Positions 35,475 through 44,899 of a DNA stretch of 64,000 nucleotides are shown in pieces. This stretch comes from Bradyrhizobium manausense (GTDB taxonomy: Bacteria > Pseudomonadota > Alphaproteobacteria > Rhizobiales > Xanthobacteraceae). The stretch covers positions 1 through 64,000 of the forward strand of contig NZ_JAFCJI010000002.1 in the NCBI RefSeq assembly GCF_018131105.1, given 5' to 3'. The notes beneath the pieces were generated by a model. The model saw nothing but the letters and a program-made list of their open reading frames with translations. It ran no database searches and was not told the origin of the DNA. Position 1 is the stretch's first letter, and each line of letters opens with the position of its first letter. Made by a program: the position numbers and the translations under genes.

Positions 35475-36944
35475 ATGTCGTCAAAATTTGCCAAGGCCGA
35501 ACTTTCGGCAGGTCAATCGTCTGCTAGCTCAGCATGGCTCCTGGTGTGTGTGGGCCCCTTCATCTTTCTGACTTTCCTGATCTTGCTTGCGCTTTATGGT
35601 GCGCCGGAACACGATGATTTCTGCTTTGCCTACCAGAATGTTCGCGATGGCTTCGTGCAGACCCTCCTCGCCTTCTACACGGGCCTGTCGGGGCGCATCG
35701 TCGCCCTTCTGATCATTCAGATTCCGGCTGCAATCGCGAAAGCTACCGGCAGCAGCATTTTGCCGGCATATGCTGCCACGCTCATCGCCTTCGCGATCCT
35801 GTTCGTTGCCGGATCGGCCTTCGCCATGGTTCGGATGTGGCCGAACGTCCGCGGCCTGCCGTTGCTCGTGCTGATGCTCGGGTTTCCTGCGGCAATTGCC
35901 GGGGCAACGCCAAGCGCGCATGATCTTCTCTACTGGTTGCCCGGGCTCGCCTGCTATGTGCCACCGGGACTGGTCACCATCCTGATATTGGGAGAATGCG
36001 TTTGCGCGATCGATCGCGAGCGCCAGTTTTCGATTCAAGCGACGGCATGGGCAGTCGCCGGCGGGTTCCTGGCTGCGACGTGCAACGAGTTCACCGCCGT
36101 CTGGCTCGTGGCGATCCTTGCGGCTTCGCTGCTCGCCCGCCATATCTTCGATCAGAAATTGCAGGTGGGTCATCACGTCGCGATTGGAGCGGCTGCGGCG
36201 ATCGGATGGCTGTTCGTTGCTGCGGCTCCTGGCAACGGTCACCGGATGGCCGCCGTTGGCGGTAGCTGGAATGTTGTTTTTGCGATCACAGAGGGCTTTA
36301 AATTTTCTCTGACGGGCCTAAGAACCCTCTTGCTGTCTCCGTCGCTGATCGGCTGGCTCTTGGCTGTGATGGCCATTTCCGCTGCGACACCCGCGCCGGA
36401 AAAGCAGGACCCCCGTCGTGAGAAGTGGCTGGCGGCGGGAATCGCGGCGCTCGTTCTTGGCGCCTGCTATTTTGAGTATTTCCTGCACCAGCTGATCACC
36501 GGCGCGCACCTCGTCGATCGCGCGCAGAACGAAGCGTTGATATTGATCATCTTTGGCTTCACACTTTGCACTTCACTTCTCGCCAGAGTCTATCGACCGC
36601 AGCTTCGCCGAAAGCTGTCTCTCGGCGGCTCATCCATTTCGCTCGACAAACCGGTTTGGCCCCTGCTGCTGGCGGCAATCATCGCCATCTCGCTTTATTT
36701 CAGCACAACCGGCTCGCGCGTCCGCCGTGAAATGGCGACCTTCGACCTCTTCCGGCAGGAAGCCATCGCGCGCGATCGACTGCTCGCATCTCGTCCCGAT
36801 CAAGTGGTCGAGGTGCCAAAGCATCGCTGGAAGCCATCAACCCTGATCGACGCAGACGTCACCGACAATATTGGCTGCGTGGCGATGTACTATCACAGCA
36901 AGGAATTGATCCCGGTCGATCCGCCGAGCGGCAGTTCGCAGTAG
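35475..36944 (+). CDS. Polytopic membrane protein, DUF6056-like
   Basis: The 489-residue protein has about 11 membrane helices and the motif YGAPEHDDFCFAYQNVRDGF in the first loop (about 44-64), which resembles DUF6056-type membrane proteins found near surface-glycan genes. The acidic EHDD again recalls GT-C glycosyltransferases. The ATG at 35475 is chosen over the TTG at 35466. A short soluble C-terminus (VVEVPKHRWKPSTLIDADVTDN) follows the last helix. Its position between the protease and secretion genes gives no direct hint; function is unproven. Confidence 0.65.
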   Translation: MSSKFAKAELSAGQSSASSAWLLVCVGPFIFLTFLILLALYGAPEHDDFCFAYQNVRDGFVQTLLAFYTGLSGRIVALLIIQIPAAIAKATGSSILPAYAATLIAFAILFVAGSAFAMVRMWPNVRGLPLLVLMLGFPAAIAGATPSAHDLLYWLPGLACYVPPGLVTILILGECVCAIDRERQFSIQATAWAVAGGFLAATCNEFTAVWLVAILAASLLARHIFDQKLQVGHHVAIGAAAAIGWLFVAAAPGNGHRMAAVGGSWNVVFAITEGFKFSLTGLRTLLLSPSLIGWLLAVMAISAATPAPEKQDPRREKWLAAGIAALVLGACYFEYFLHQLITGAHLVDRAQNEALILIIFGFTLCTSLLARVYRPQLRRKLSLGGSSISLDKPVWPLLLAAIIAISLYFSTTGSRVRREMATFDLFRQEAIARDRLLASRPDQVVEVPKHRWKPSTLIDADVTDNIGCVAMYYHSKELIPVDPPSGSSQ

Positions 36945-36992
36945 CTTCGGGCAAAAGCTGCGGCGGGTCTCGGCCACCCGGCGCAATGTCGC

Positions 36993-37697
36993 TCACAGCC
37001 CGTCCGCTTCGCCATTCTTTGGGGTCGAGCGTGGCACGAAGGGCGCGAACGAGGTGGTGCTGGCCGTGGTCGGCATCGTCAGCTTGCCGCCGCCGTCGGC
37101 AGGCGGCGCTGCCGCCGGTGCGGGCGATCCGGCGGGCGCGGTGGTGCCGTCCGGCCGTTGCAGCGCCAGCACCTCGCTGCGGTCGCCCTGCTTGAACGTC
37201 ACCTCGCGCGGCTGGACCGAGGTCAGCGACCAGCCGTCAAGCGTCTCGCCTTGCCGCAGGCGGACGACCTTCTGGTCGGTGCGGTTGACGAGGATTGCGA
37301 TGGCATCGCCCTCGCCCACCACGGCCCCGACCAGCATCAGCGGCGGCGGCGCTTCGACCGGTTTCGGCGGCGGCGCGTGAACTTCCTCGACCGGAGCGGC
37401 TGCGACCGCGCGCGGCGGCGGCCGCCGCGTCGCCGAAAAGATCGGGCGCTCCTGGGTCGCTGATAGCACCGACAGCGGCACCGACCACAGCGGATTGCCG
37501 CGAGGCACCGGCTTGCTGACGCCGGGCGCAGGCGTCGCAATCGGCCTCACCGCACCGACATCGATGCTTTCGGCAGCCCCGCCGGCGGCATCGTCCGACA
37601 GGATGTCGACGCGCGAGGACGTCGCCGCCCAGGTCCCGGCGATGCCGAGCACCGCGCACAACGCGGCCAGTCCTGTCGATCTGAGCCAGGCGGACAT
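36993..37697 (-). CDS. Type II secretion protein, GspC-like
   Basis: This 234-residue protein has one N-terminal membrane helix (STGLAALCAVLGIAGTWAA), a proline-rich linker, the TQERPIFSATRRPP segment and a homology-region-like domain LMLVGAVVGEGDAIAILVNR...VRLRQGETLDGWSLTSVQPREVTF near 120-180, as in GspC/GspN proteins that link the inner-membrane platform to the secretin. The C-terminal 50 residues are low-complexity, rich in Ala, Pro and Thr. It is on the same strand as gspM-E but separated from gspM by the autotransporter gene. No PDZ domain is visible. Confidence 0.7.
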   Translation of the reverse strand: MSAWLRSTGLAALCAVLGIAGTWAATSSRVDILSDDAAGGAAESIDVGAVRPIATPAPGVSKPVPRGNPLWSVPLSVLSATQERPIFSATRRPPPRAVAAAPVEEVHAPPPKPVEAPPPLMLVGAVVGEGDAIAILVNRTDQKVVRLRQGETLDGWSLTSVQPREVTFKQGDRSEVLALQRPDGTTAPAGSPAPAAAPPADGGGKLTMPTTASTTSFAPFVPRSTPKNGEADGL

Positions 37698-38012
37698 CGA
37701 TATTCCCTTGCGGCTCCCCCACGCCGGCGCGGGGCAAGCGCATCAAACTAAATCCGATAGGCCTCGCCTTCAACCCGCTCCTGGCCTGCTCGAATCCCGC
37801 TTTCCATCCGGCATGCTGCAACGCACGAAAATGTTGCCCAAGGGCCACGATCACTGAAATTGCAAAGGAAACGGGCGGGAATTTCATGCAAATCAATGAC
37901 CGTTCATTGCGGCTGGTTGCGACGGCATGGAATCATCGCCCCCGGGGGGCGCGGCCTTGCCGCCTGCTCTGGTTGACGACGTTGATTTTCTTTGTCGATT
38001 TGTGAAGGGCCC
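37698..38012. other. Divergent intergenic region upstream of autotransporter
   Basis: These 315 bases lie between the GspC-like gene and the autotransporter. They should hold both promoters; TTGACG at 37973-37978 is the only box I noticed and has no good -10 partner. No gene is evident. Confidence 0.4.
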
Positions 38013-41000
38013 ATGACCGGACCGATCATAGCGCGCAGAAGGATCGATGAGCGGCTGCGCGCCGTCGCCCGGCAGACCCTGGCGACCCTGCTGGCGACCA
38101 CCGCGCTCGGCGTCGTCGCCGCCCACGCCGTCGACAGCACCTGGACCGGCTCCACGTCCACCGAATGGACGGACGGCACGAACTGGACCCCAACTCCCGA
38201 CGTGCCCGACGGCACCGCCACTTTCACCAACACCGGTTCGGCCACGGTCGACAGCAACGGTCTCGTCAACATCGGCGCCGTCATATTCACGGCCGCTCCG
38301 AACGCGCAGACCTACACAGTCAACACCAACGATATCTTCGTGGTGAACGGCGTCGGCATCTCCAACAATTCGACCAACGTGCAGACGTTCAACGTCGGCT
38401 CGAGCATGGTGTTCCTGAACGCGAGCAGTGCGAGCGCCGGCAGCAATTTCGTGACGTACAGCGTCGGCGGCGGCGCGATGAGCTTCAACAATACCTCGAC
38501 CGCGGGCACGGCCCATATCGCCAACGGCGGCGACATCGAATTCAACAACAGCAGCACCGGCGGCACCGCGGTCATCGTCAACAACGCTGTGATCAATTTC
38601 AACGACACGACCTCGGCAGGCGGCGCCAGCATCACGAACAATGCTGCCGGCTTCCTGACCTTCAACACCTCGTCCAGCGCCGGCACGGCGACGATCTCCA
38701 ACAGCGGCACGCTGAACTTCTCCAACTCTGCCACCGCCGGCAGCGCCACCATCACCACCGAGAACGGCGGCACCACGAGCTTCACCGGCACGGCGAGCGG
38801 CGGCAGCGCGCGCTTCATCACCAATGCCGGCGGCACGGTCGACATTTCCGGCCTGACCAGCGGCGGCACGACTGCCGGCTCGATCGAAGGCGCCGGCAAT
38901 TACGTGCTCGGCGCCAACACGCTCACCACCGGCAGCCTCAACACCTCGACCCAGGTCGACGGCGTGATCTCCGGCACCGGCGGCGGCCTGACCAAGGTCG
39001 GCACCGGCACGTTGACGCTGACCAACGTCAACACCTACACCGGCGCGACGACGATCTCGGCGGGAACGCTGGCGCTGTCGGGCTTCGGCGATATCTCGCC
39101 GTCAAGCGTCGTGACGGTGAACGGGACGTTCGACATCTCGGCAGCGACCTTGCCCTTCGTCGGCATCACGACCCTGGCCGGCAGTTCGACGGGCGTCGTG
39201 AACCTCGGCAGCAAGGGATTGTTCGTCAGCAACGCCTCGACCGAATTCGCCGGTGTTATTCAGGGCAGCGGTGGTTTCGAGGTCGGCGCAGGGACCCAGA
39301 CGCTGTCTGGCGTCAACACCTACACCAACGTCACGCAGATCGATGCCGGCGCGACACTGGCCCTGAAAGGGGCCGGCTCGATTGCCAGCTCGGCCTACGT
39401 CGCCTTCTCCGGTCCGGGCGCAACGTTCGACATTTCGCAAACCACGTCAGGCGCGTCTGTTGCAGCATTGTACTCGCTTTTCGGTGAAGGCACCGTCTCC
39501 CTTGGATCGAAGACGCTCACCATCACCAACGGCAACAACTTCACCGGCGTGATCCAGGATGGCGGCATCGCCGGCGGCACCGGCGGCAATCTGGTCATTG
39601 CCACCGGCGCCACGCAGGGGCTCACCGGCACCAACACCTATACCGGCACCACGACGATTCAGGCCGGCGCCGAGCTCGACCTCATCACCAATGGCAGCAT
39701 TGCCACCTCGAGCAGCCTCATCAACCACGGCGTCTTCGACATCACCGGGCTGAGCAGCGGCACCTCGATCAAGTCGCTGTCGGGCACCGATTCCACTGCA
39801 CGCATCCATCTCGGCGCCAACACGCTGACGATCACCAACGCCAACGGTACCTACGCTGGAGCCATTGACGGCGCGGGCGGCGGCCTCACCCTGGCCGGCG
39901 GCACGGAAACCCTGACCGGCGCCAGCACCTACACCGGCGCGACCACCGTGAATGGCGGCAGGCTGGAGGTGAACGGCTCGATCACCAGCGCGAGCACCGT
40001 CAATGCCGGCGGCACATTCGCGGGCTCCGGCAACGTCGGCAATGTCGCGGTCACCGGCGGCACGCTCGCACCGGGCAGCACCGCGAGCCCGTTCGCACCG
40101 CTGACGATCAATGGCAGCCTCAGCTTCACCGCGGCCTCGACCTATATGGTGCAGGTCTCCTCGACCGCCGCCAGCCTCGCCAATATCACCGGCGCGGCCA
40201 CACTCGGCGGCGCGACGGTGAGCGCCATCTTCGGCTCCGGCACCGTCAAGAAGCAGTACACCATCCTGACCGCGGCCGGCGGCCTCGGCGGCACCAGCTT
40301 CAATCCTGCCGTCGTCTCCAACATACCGTCGATCAACGCGACGCTGAGCTACGACACCAACAACGTCTTCCTCGATATCGGCGTCAGCTTCACGCCGACG
40401 GGCGGCGGCCTCAATGTCAACCAGCAGAACGTCGCGAACACGCTGGCCAATTTCTTCAACACGACCGGCGGCATCCCCGCGGCCTTCGCCGCCCTGACGC
40501 CGGCGGGGCTGACCACCGCGTCGGGCGAGCTCGGCACCGGCATCATCCAGTCCGCCATCAACGCCGACGGCCAGTTCCTGAACCTGATGCTCGATCCGAC
40601 CGTGGTCGGCCGCTCGAGCGGCTTCACCAAGGCCGGCAGCATCGCGCAATATGCCGAGAGCGATGATGCGACCGCCTATGCGTCGATGCGCCCGGCCACC
40701 GCGCGCGAGCGCGAAGCCTATGCGATGGCGACCAAGGCGCCTTCGCTGCTGTCGCCGCAGCCGATCAATCGCTGGAGCGTCTGGGCGGCCGGTTATGGCG
40801 GCTCGGCCCAGGTCGGCGGCAATGCCCTTGTCGGCTCGCAGGACCTGACCGCGCGCGTCTGGGGCGGCGCGGCCGGCGCCGACTACCGGATTTCGCTGGA
40901 CACGCTCGTCGGCTTTTCGCTCGGCGGCGGCGGGCTGAATTATTCGCTCGCCAACGCGATGGGCGCGGGCTCCGCCGACCTGTTCCAGGCCGGCGTCTAC

Positions 41001-41609
41001 GGCCGTCATAATTTCGGCCCGGCCTATATCGCCGCTGCGCTCGCCTATGGCTGGCACGACGTCACCACCAACCGCACCGTGGCGCTCGCCGGTGCCGACC
41101 AGCTCCAGGGCCGCTTCAAGGCCGACACATTCTCCGCGCGCTTCGAGGGCGGCTATCGTTTCACCACGCCCTTGATCGGCATCACGCCTTACGCGGCCGC
41201 GCAGGTGACGAGCTTCAACCTGCCGAACTATTCCGAAGTCAGCCTCAACGGCGGCGGCCTGTTCGCGCTGAACTATGCCGCGCAGTCGCTGACCGACACC
41301 CGCTCCGAGCTCGGCCTGCGCACCGACAAATCCTACGCGATGCAGAACGGCGTGCTGACCTTGCGCGGCCGTGCCGCCTGGGCGCACGACTACAATCCGA
41401 GCCGGGCCGTCACCGCGCTGTTCCAGACCTTGCCGGGCACCAGCTTCGTCGTCAACGGCGCCAGGGTCGACGCCGATTCCGCGCTTGTCAGCGGCAGCGC
41501 AGAGATGAAATGGCTGAGCGGCTTCTCGATCGCCGGCACCTTCGACGGCGAGTTCTCCGGCAATGTCACCAGCTATGCCGGCAAGGGCGTATTCAAGTAC
41601 AGCTGGTGA
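38013..41609 (+). CDS. Autotransporter (type Va) with PATR repeats
   Basis: The 1198-residue protein has an extended signal region (RQTLATLLATTALGVVAAHA, residues about 20-39), a glycine- and threonine-rich passenger, and at about 915-1198 a beta-barrel translocator starting NRWSVWAAGYGGSAQVGG and ending in FKYSW, the terminal aromatic typical of outer-membrane barrels. The passenger has PATR-type units such as GGGLTKVGTGTLTLTNVNTYTGATTI, recurring about five times between residues 330 and 660, with irregular Asn/Ser-rich beta-helix before them. The ATG at 38013 follows GAAGGG closely; a TTG at 37992 is an alternative. It is an adhesin-like surface protein; its placement inside the type II secretion locus is unusual. 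Confidence 0.88.
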   Translation: MTGPIIARRRIDERLRAVARQTLATLLATTALGVVAAHAVDSTWTGSTSTEWTDGTNWTPTPDVPDGTATFTNTGSATVDSNGLVNIGAVIFTAAPNAQTYTVNTNDIFVVNGVGISNNSTNVQTFNVGSSMVFLNASSASAGSNFVTYSVGGGAMSFNNTSTAGTAHIANGGDIEFNNSSTGGTAVIVNNAVINFNDTTSAGGASITNNAAGFLTFNTSSSAGTATISNSGTLNFSNSATAGSATITTENGGTTSFTGTASGGSARFITNAGGTVDISGLTSGGTTAGSIEGAGNYVLGANTLTTGSLNTSTQVDGVISGTGGGLTKVGTGTLTLTNVNTYTGATTISAGTLALSGFGDISPSSVVTVNGTFDISAATLPFVGITTLAGSSTGVVNLGSKGLFVSNASTEFAGVIQGSGGFEVGAGTQTLSGVNTYTNVTQIDAGATLALKGAGSIASSAYVAFSGPGATFDISQTTSGASVAALYSLFGEGTVSLGSKTLTITNGNNFTGVIQDGGIAGGTGGNLVIATGATQGLTGTNTYTGTTTIQAGAELDLITNGSIATSSSLINHGVFDITGLSSGTSIKSLSGTDSTARIHLGANTLTITNANGTYAGAIDGAGGGLTLAGGTETLTGASTYTGATTVNGGRLEVNGSITSASTVNAGGTFAGSGNVGNVAVTGGTLAPGSTASPFAPLTINGSLSFTAASTYMVQVSSTAASLANITGAATLGGATVSAIFGSGTVKKQYTILTAAGGLGGTSFNPAVVSNIPSINATLSYDTNNVFLDIGVSFTPTGGGLNVNQQNVANTLANFFNTTGGIPAAFAALTPAGLTTASGELGTGIIQSAINADGQFLNLMLDPTVVGRSSGFTKAGSIAQYAESDDATAYASMRPATAREREAYAMATKAPSLLSPQPINRWSVWAAGYGGSAQVGGNALVGSQDLTARVWGGAAGADYRISLDTLVGFSLGGGGLNYSLANAMGAGSADLFQAGVYGRHNFGPAYIAAALAYGWHDVTTNRTVALAGADQLQGRFKADTFSARFEGGYRFTTPLIGITPYAAAQVTSFNLPNYSEVSLNGGGLFALNYAAQSLTDTRSELGLRTDKSYAMQNGVLTLRGRAAWAHDYNPSRAVTALFQTLPGTSFVVNGARVDADSALVSGSAEMKWLSGFSIAGTFDGEFSGNVTSYAGKGVFKYSW

Positions 41610-41615
41610 GGCGCC

Positions 41616-42209
41616 CTACTTCTCCGCCTGCCACTGGCCGGAGACGCCCAGGATGACCCTGACGCGGCCGGTGGGCGTATCGCTCAGCGTGGTGGTCTGC
41701 GGCACCTGGACGTCGAGCTGATCGACGAACAGGAACGGCATGCCGGCTTCGAGATCGTAGAGCACCTTTTGCAGCGCGGGCTGCTCCAGTTCGCAGCTGA
41801 CGACGAGGCCGACGAAGCCGTCCTTGGTCTGCGCCCCCGAGACGTCGACCTGCGAGGACTGCACCGAGCCGCCCTGATTGCCGACCGCAGCCGCAACCCG
41901 CTGCAGCAGATTGGCGCCCGCCACCGTCACCGTCGGCCCTTCCAGGAACGGCGTGCCGGGATGCTCGGCCGACAGGGCCGCGGCATTCTTGGCCGCACCC
42001 TTGCGGCCGCGCAGCTGGTCGAGCAGGTCGGAGGTCTGCGCCAGGGCCTGACGATGTGCGATCACGTCGGCGATCGACAGGCCCGCCAGCAGCAACAGGC
42101 CGCCCGTCACAGCGAGGTAGAGCGTGACCGCGATCAGTGGCGAGGAGGTCAGCGTCCGCGTGACGGCGCCTCCGCTTCCGGCATTGACGCTGCTCATGGT
42201 GGGGGTCAT
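41616..42209 (-). CDS. gspM: Type II secretion protein GspM
   Basis: The 197-residue protein has a single N-terminal membrane helix (LIAVTLYLAVTGGLLLLAGL, about 25-44), a short coiled segment and a C-terminal ferredoxin-like domain with VGLVVSCELEQPALQKVLYDLEAGMPFLFVDQLDVQ. This is the layout of GspM, which links GspL to GspC in the inner-membrane platform. It overlaps gspL by four bases (ATGA). The convergent autotransporter gene ends 6 bases downstream. The assignment rests on topology and gene order as much as sequence. Confidence 0.82.
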   Translation of the reverse strand: MTPTMSSVNAGSGGAVTRTLTSSPLIAVTLYLAVTGGLLLLAGLSIADVIAHRQALAQTSDLLDQLRGRKGAAKNAAALSAEHPGTPFLEGPTVTVAGANLLQRVAAAVGNQGGSVQSSQVDVSGAQTKDGFVGLVVSCELEQPALQKVLYDLEAGMPFLFVDQLDVQVPQTTTLSDTPTGRVRVILGVSGQWQAEK

Positions 42210-43243
42210 GGCGCGTTCCTCGGCTCGACCTGCGCCTCGATGTGAAAGCGCTCGCCGGGATCGGAGGGGCTGCGTGTCGTCGGGGCATAGAAGGTCGCGC
42301 GGGTGAAGTGCTGCGACTGCTCGATCAGCGGAATCAGCGAGGGCGCATCGCGGGTGATACCGGCGATCTGGAGCTTGTTGCCGGAGAGGTGCATCTCGGT
42401 GACGTAGGTATGGTCAGGCAAAACACGGCTTAGCGATTCCAGCACGATCACGCTCGCCTGCGTGTCGTATTTGCGCCGCTCCAGGAGCGCCAGCGGCGAG
42501 CGCTCGCCGCCATCGGCACCACGGATCGCGGCGCGGCGCTGGGTGATCTGTCGATCGAGTTCGCTCTCCTGCGCGCTCAAACTGTCGGCCAGATAGCCCG
42601 CGACGACCGAGCCGAGAACAGCCGCGATCGCGGCGACGGCCAGCACCAGTTGCAGCGTCCGGCTCAACCGCACGGGATCGATCGCGCCGCGCGACTTCTG
42701 CTCGAACACCCTGATGCGCCCGCCCTCGCCCGCCTCCGTCAACACCGCGATCGCGGACGGATGAAAGCCGGACAATGCCTCGACATAGCTCGTCGCCAGC
42801 CGGCGCGGTGCGGCCGCGATCATGGTGGTGATGCTCTCCGCGCCTTGCGCAACCGGCGCGCTGCACCCGAACACGGCCTCCGCGGCGCTCCACGGCGTCA
42901 GCCGGTCGATCTGCGCCCGCACGATGCCTTCGAGGAAATCGGCCGCCCGCGCCGGCAGCTCCAGTGGACGGAACAGGAAGCGCGCCGGCCGCAGCACGAT
43001 CTCGACGCGACAGCCACGGACGACCGAAGCGAGATTGGCGCCGGTGAATTTGCCGTCCTCGAACGCGATCTCCCTCGGGATGTTGTCGGGCCTTGCAGCC
43101 TCCAGCGCGAACGCGCCGGTCTCGCCCTCGACCAGCCGTACCAGGCGCGGCTGCACCATCCGCTCCAGCCCAGTGACGGCAGCGCCCGCCACCGTACCGG
43201 TCCAGGCATCGAAAATGGCGCGAAGAGTACCGAGCGAACTCAT
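42206..43243 (-). CDS. gspL: Type II secretion protein GspL
   Basis: The 345-residue protein has a cytoplasmic actin-like N-terminal part (FRPLELPARAADFLEGIVRAQIDRLTPWSAAEA), one membrane helix (LVLAVAAIAAVLGSVVAGYL, about 203-222), and a periplasmic domain with a coiled segment and LSRVLPDHTYVTEMHLSGNKLQIAG, as in GspL/PilN-fused types. It tethers the ATPase GspE to the membrane. The ATG at 43243 begins one base after the gspK stop; the frame is open to 43309, but that only repeats the end of gspK. Confidence 0.85.
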   Translation of the reverse strand: MSSLGTLRAIFDAWTGTVAGAAVTGLERMVQPRLVRLVEGETGAFALEAARPDNIPREIAFEDGKFTGANLASVVRGCRVEIVLRPARFLFRPLELPARAADFLEGIVRAQIDRLTPWSAAEAVFGCSAPVAQGAESITTMIAAAPRRLATSYVEALSGFHPSAIAVLTEAGEGGRIRVFEQKSRGAIDPVRLSRTLQLVLAVAAIAAVLGSVVAGYLADSLSAQESELDRQITQRRAAIRGADGGERSPLALLERRKYDTQASVIVLESLSRVLPDHTYVTEMHLSGNKLQIAGITRDAPSLIPLIEQSQHFTRATFYAPTTRSPSDPGERFHIEAQVEPRNAP

Positions 43244-43244
43244 C

Positions 43245-44186
43245 TCACAGAGGCTTTCCGGCCGAGCCGTCGAAGGCGTTGTGCCACGACAATACACGAT
43301 AGGGCTCATCGCCGCTTTCGAGAAGCAGGATGACGATCTCGGCCGAGCTCTGCCGGTGCGACGGCGCTTCGGCCGCGACGGTCACCCGGTAGGCCTTCGC
43401 GCCCTCGATCGTCGCGCTGGCGCTGCCGGCAAGCCCGACCAGCGACTGCGGGGCGACATTGGGATCGGCGCGGTTGCGCAGCAATTGTTGCAGGGTTTCC
43501 GGCGTCATGCCGGGCAGCGCCGCCACCACTTGCGGCGCGGCGTCCAGCACGTTCACGGTTCGCATGTTGCTGAACACGGTGACGAAGGGCAGCATGCGCC
43601 CGATCACGGCCGGCGGAATGCCGCGCACCAGCCACAGCTCGTCGCTGTGCGGAAACGGCGCGTGGCGCGGCAGATAGGGCGCGCCGAGCGTGCGGTAGAA
43701 AGAATCCTCCGGATTGTCCACGCCAGGCTCGGTCGACGACCGCCACGCCAGGATGCGGTCGGCGTAGTCAGGCGCATCCGCCGTGGAGACGCCGAGCCCG
43801 ATCATCAGGCCCGCGAGGACGGATTTCGGCGCCATGTTGAGATCGATCCGCGCGGCCTCCGAGCGGAACGTCACGGCCACCCGGCCTGCACCGACGCGGG
43901 CGTTGAAGGTGCCGCTGGTCGGGCGCGTCGCCTCGCTCTGCGCGGTCAACCGATAGGCCGCAAGCTCGAGCCCGGCATTCATCAGGGCATCGGCCTGCAA
44001 CCGGTCGGTGTTGACCGCGACGGTCACCGCGGTGTTGGTGACGTAGGTCAGATAAATCAGCGCGAGCGAGGCCAGCGCTGCCAGCATCCACAGCACCACG
44101 ATGACGATGAAGCCGCGCTCATCGCCAGACGCGGCGAAGCCGCCGTCACGGCCAGGCGCGTCCCGACCATGTGCCGCCCCCCTCAC
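43245..44186 (-). CDS. gspK: Type II secretion minor pseudopilin GspK
   Basis: The 313-residue protein has a prepilin cleavage region DERGFIVIVVLWMLAALASL that lacks the +5 glutamate, a known mark of GspK tip pseudopilins, and then the large alpha domain with LNMAPKSVLAGLM and VNVLDAAPQVVAALPGMTPE, the GspK helix-hairpin-helix-like repeats. The start is a GTG (complement at 44184-44186) overlapping the gspJ stop; the longer frame upstream is a shadow of gspJ. It caps the pseudopilus with GspI and GspJ. Confidence 0.9.
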   Translation of the reverse strand: MRGAAHGRDAPGRDGGFAASGDERGFIVIVVLWMLAALASLALIYLTYVTNTAVTVAVNTDRLQADALMNAGLELAAYRLTAQSEATRPTSGTFNARVGAGRVAVTFRSEAARIDLNMAPKSVLAGLMIGLGVSTADAPDYADRILAWRSSTEPGVDNPEDSFYRTLGAPYLPRHAPFPHSDELWLVRGIPPAVIGRMLPFVTVFSNMRTVNVLDAAPQVVAALPGMTPETLQQLLRNRADPNVAPQSLVGLAGSASATIEGAKAYRVTVAAEAPSHRQSSAEIVILLLESGDEPYRVLSWHNAFDGSAGKPL

Positions 44187-44899
44187 AGTTGCTGCTCCTC
44201 TTTCTGCGCCTGTTGCGGCCGGTTGGCCGAGGTCACGCAGGTCGTCGGATTCTTGGCCCGCGCGCATTCGGCAGGCGCAGTGATGTGCGGCAACACCGCG
44301 GCCGAGACCGCCATCACCTGTCCGTTGGCGCCGTCGCGCACCGTGACGCGGACGCGATCGGGCAGCTGCGCCTGGCCACGCCAGGTCGGCTGCCACTTCC
44401 GGTCAGGCCCGGCATAGGCGAAGCTGACACGGAACGGCGCGCGGATCAGCACCACCTGGTCGACGAAGCGGATCTGCCCATCCGTCGGCATCGGCTGGAA
44501 CGGCGCGCGCTCGCGCACCAGCGCGAGCCCCTGGGCATCGGCCTTTTCGATCAGGCGGATGAATTCGAGGCCCGGACGCGCACTCGGGCCGAGCGCGGTG
44601 CGCAGGAACGTCACCGACAATTCGGCGCCGTCGAACAGCGGCACCCTGGCGTCGCCATTCACCGCGATCTGTTCGGCGACGGAAAGATCGGCGACGATGC
44701 GGTCGATGCCAGTGGCGAGCCGCTCGGCGCGCTGCACCCGCGCGATGCCGCGATTCCAGTTCGGCAGCCATTGCGCCGTCACGGTCGCAAGCGCAGCCAG
44801 GATCACGGTCATCAGCAGCGTCGCCAGCAGCACCTCGAGCAGCGTGAAACCCGCCTCGGAAGCGAACGCACGGGACAGGCGCTTGATGGGGGCGATCAT
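44183..44899 (-). CDS. gspJ: Type II secretion minor pseudopilin GspJ
   Basis: The 238-residue protein starts MIAPIKRLSRAFASEAGFTL, with a type IV prepilin cleavage site before FTLLEVLLATLLMTVILAAL, followed by a beta-rich globular domain of normal GspJ size or slightly longer. It overlaps gspI (ATGA at 44896-44899) and gspK (GTGA at 44183-44186). The last 35 residues (ECARAKNPTTCVTSANRPQQ) form an extra tail with two cysteines. Confidence 0.88.
   Translation of the reverse strand: MIAPIKRLSRAFASEAGFTLLEVLLATLLMTVILAALATVTAQWLPNWNRGIARVQRAERLATGIDRIVADLSVAEQIAVNGDARVPLFDGAELSVTFLRTALGPSARPGLEFIRLIEKADAQGLALVRERAPFQPMPTDGQIRFVDQVVLIRAPFRVSFAYAGPDRKWQPTWRGQAQLPDRVRVTVRDGANGQVMAVSAAVLPHITAPAECARAKNPTTCVTSANRPQQAQKEEQQL

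Noticed and set aside
38400..40100. Repetitive DNA resembling a repeat array
   Set aside because: The periodicity comes from coding repeats of the autotransporter passenger; units are degenerate and there are no spacers, so this is not CRISPR.
39447..41387. 646-codon open frame antisense to the autotransporter
   Set aside because: It is an Arg/Gly/Ala-rich mirror of a repetitive high-GC gene; the plus strand has a signal peptide, PATR units and a barrel.
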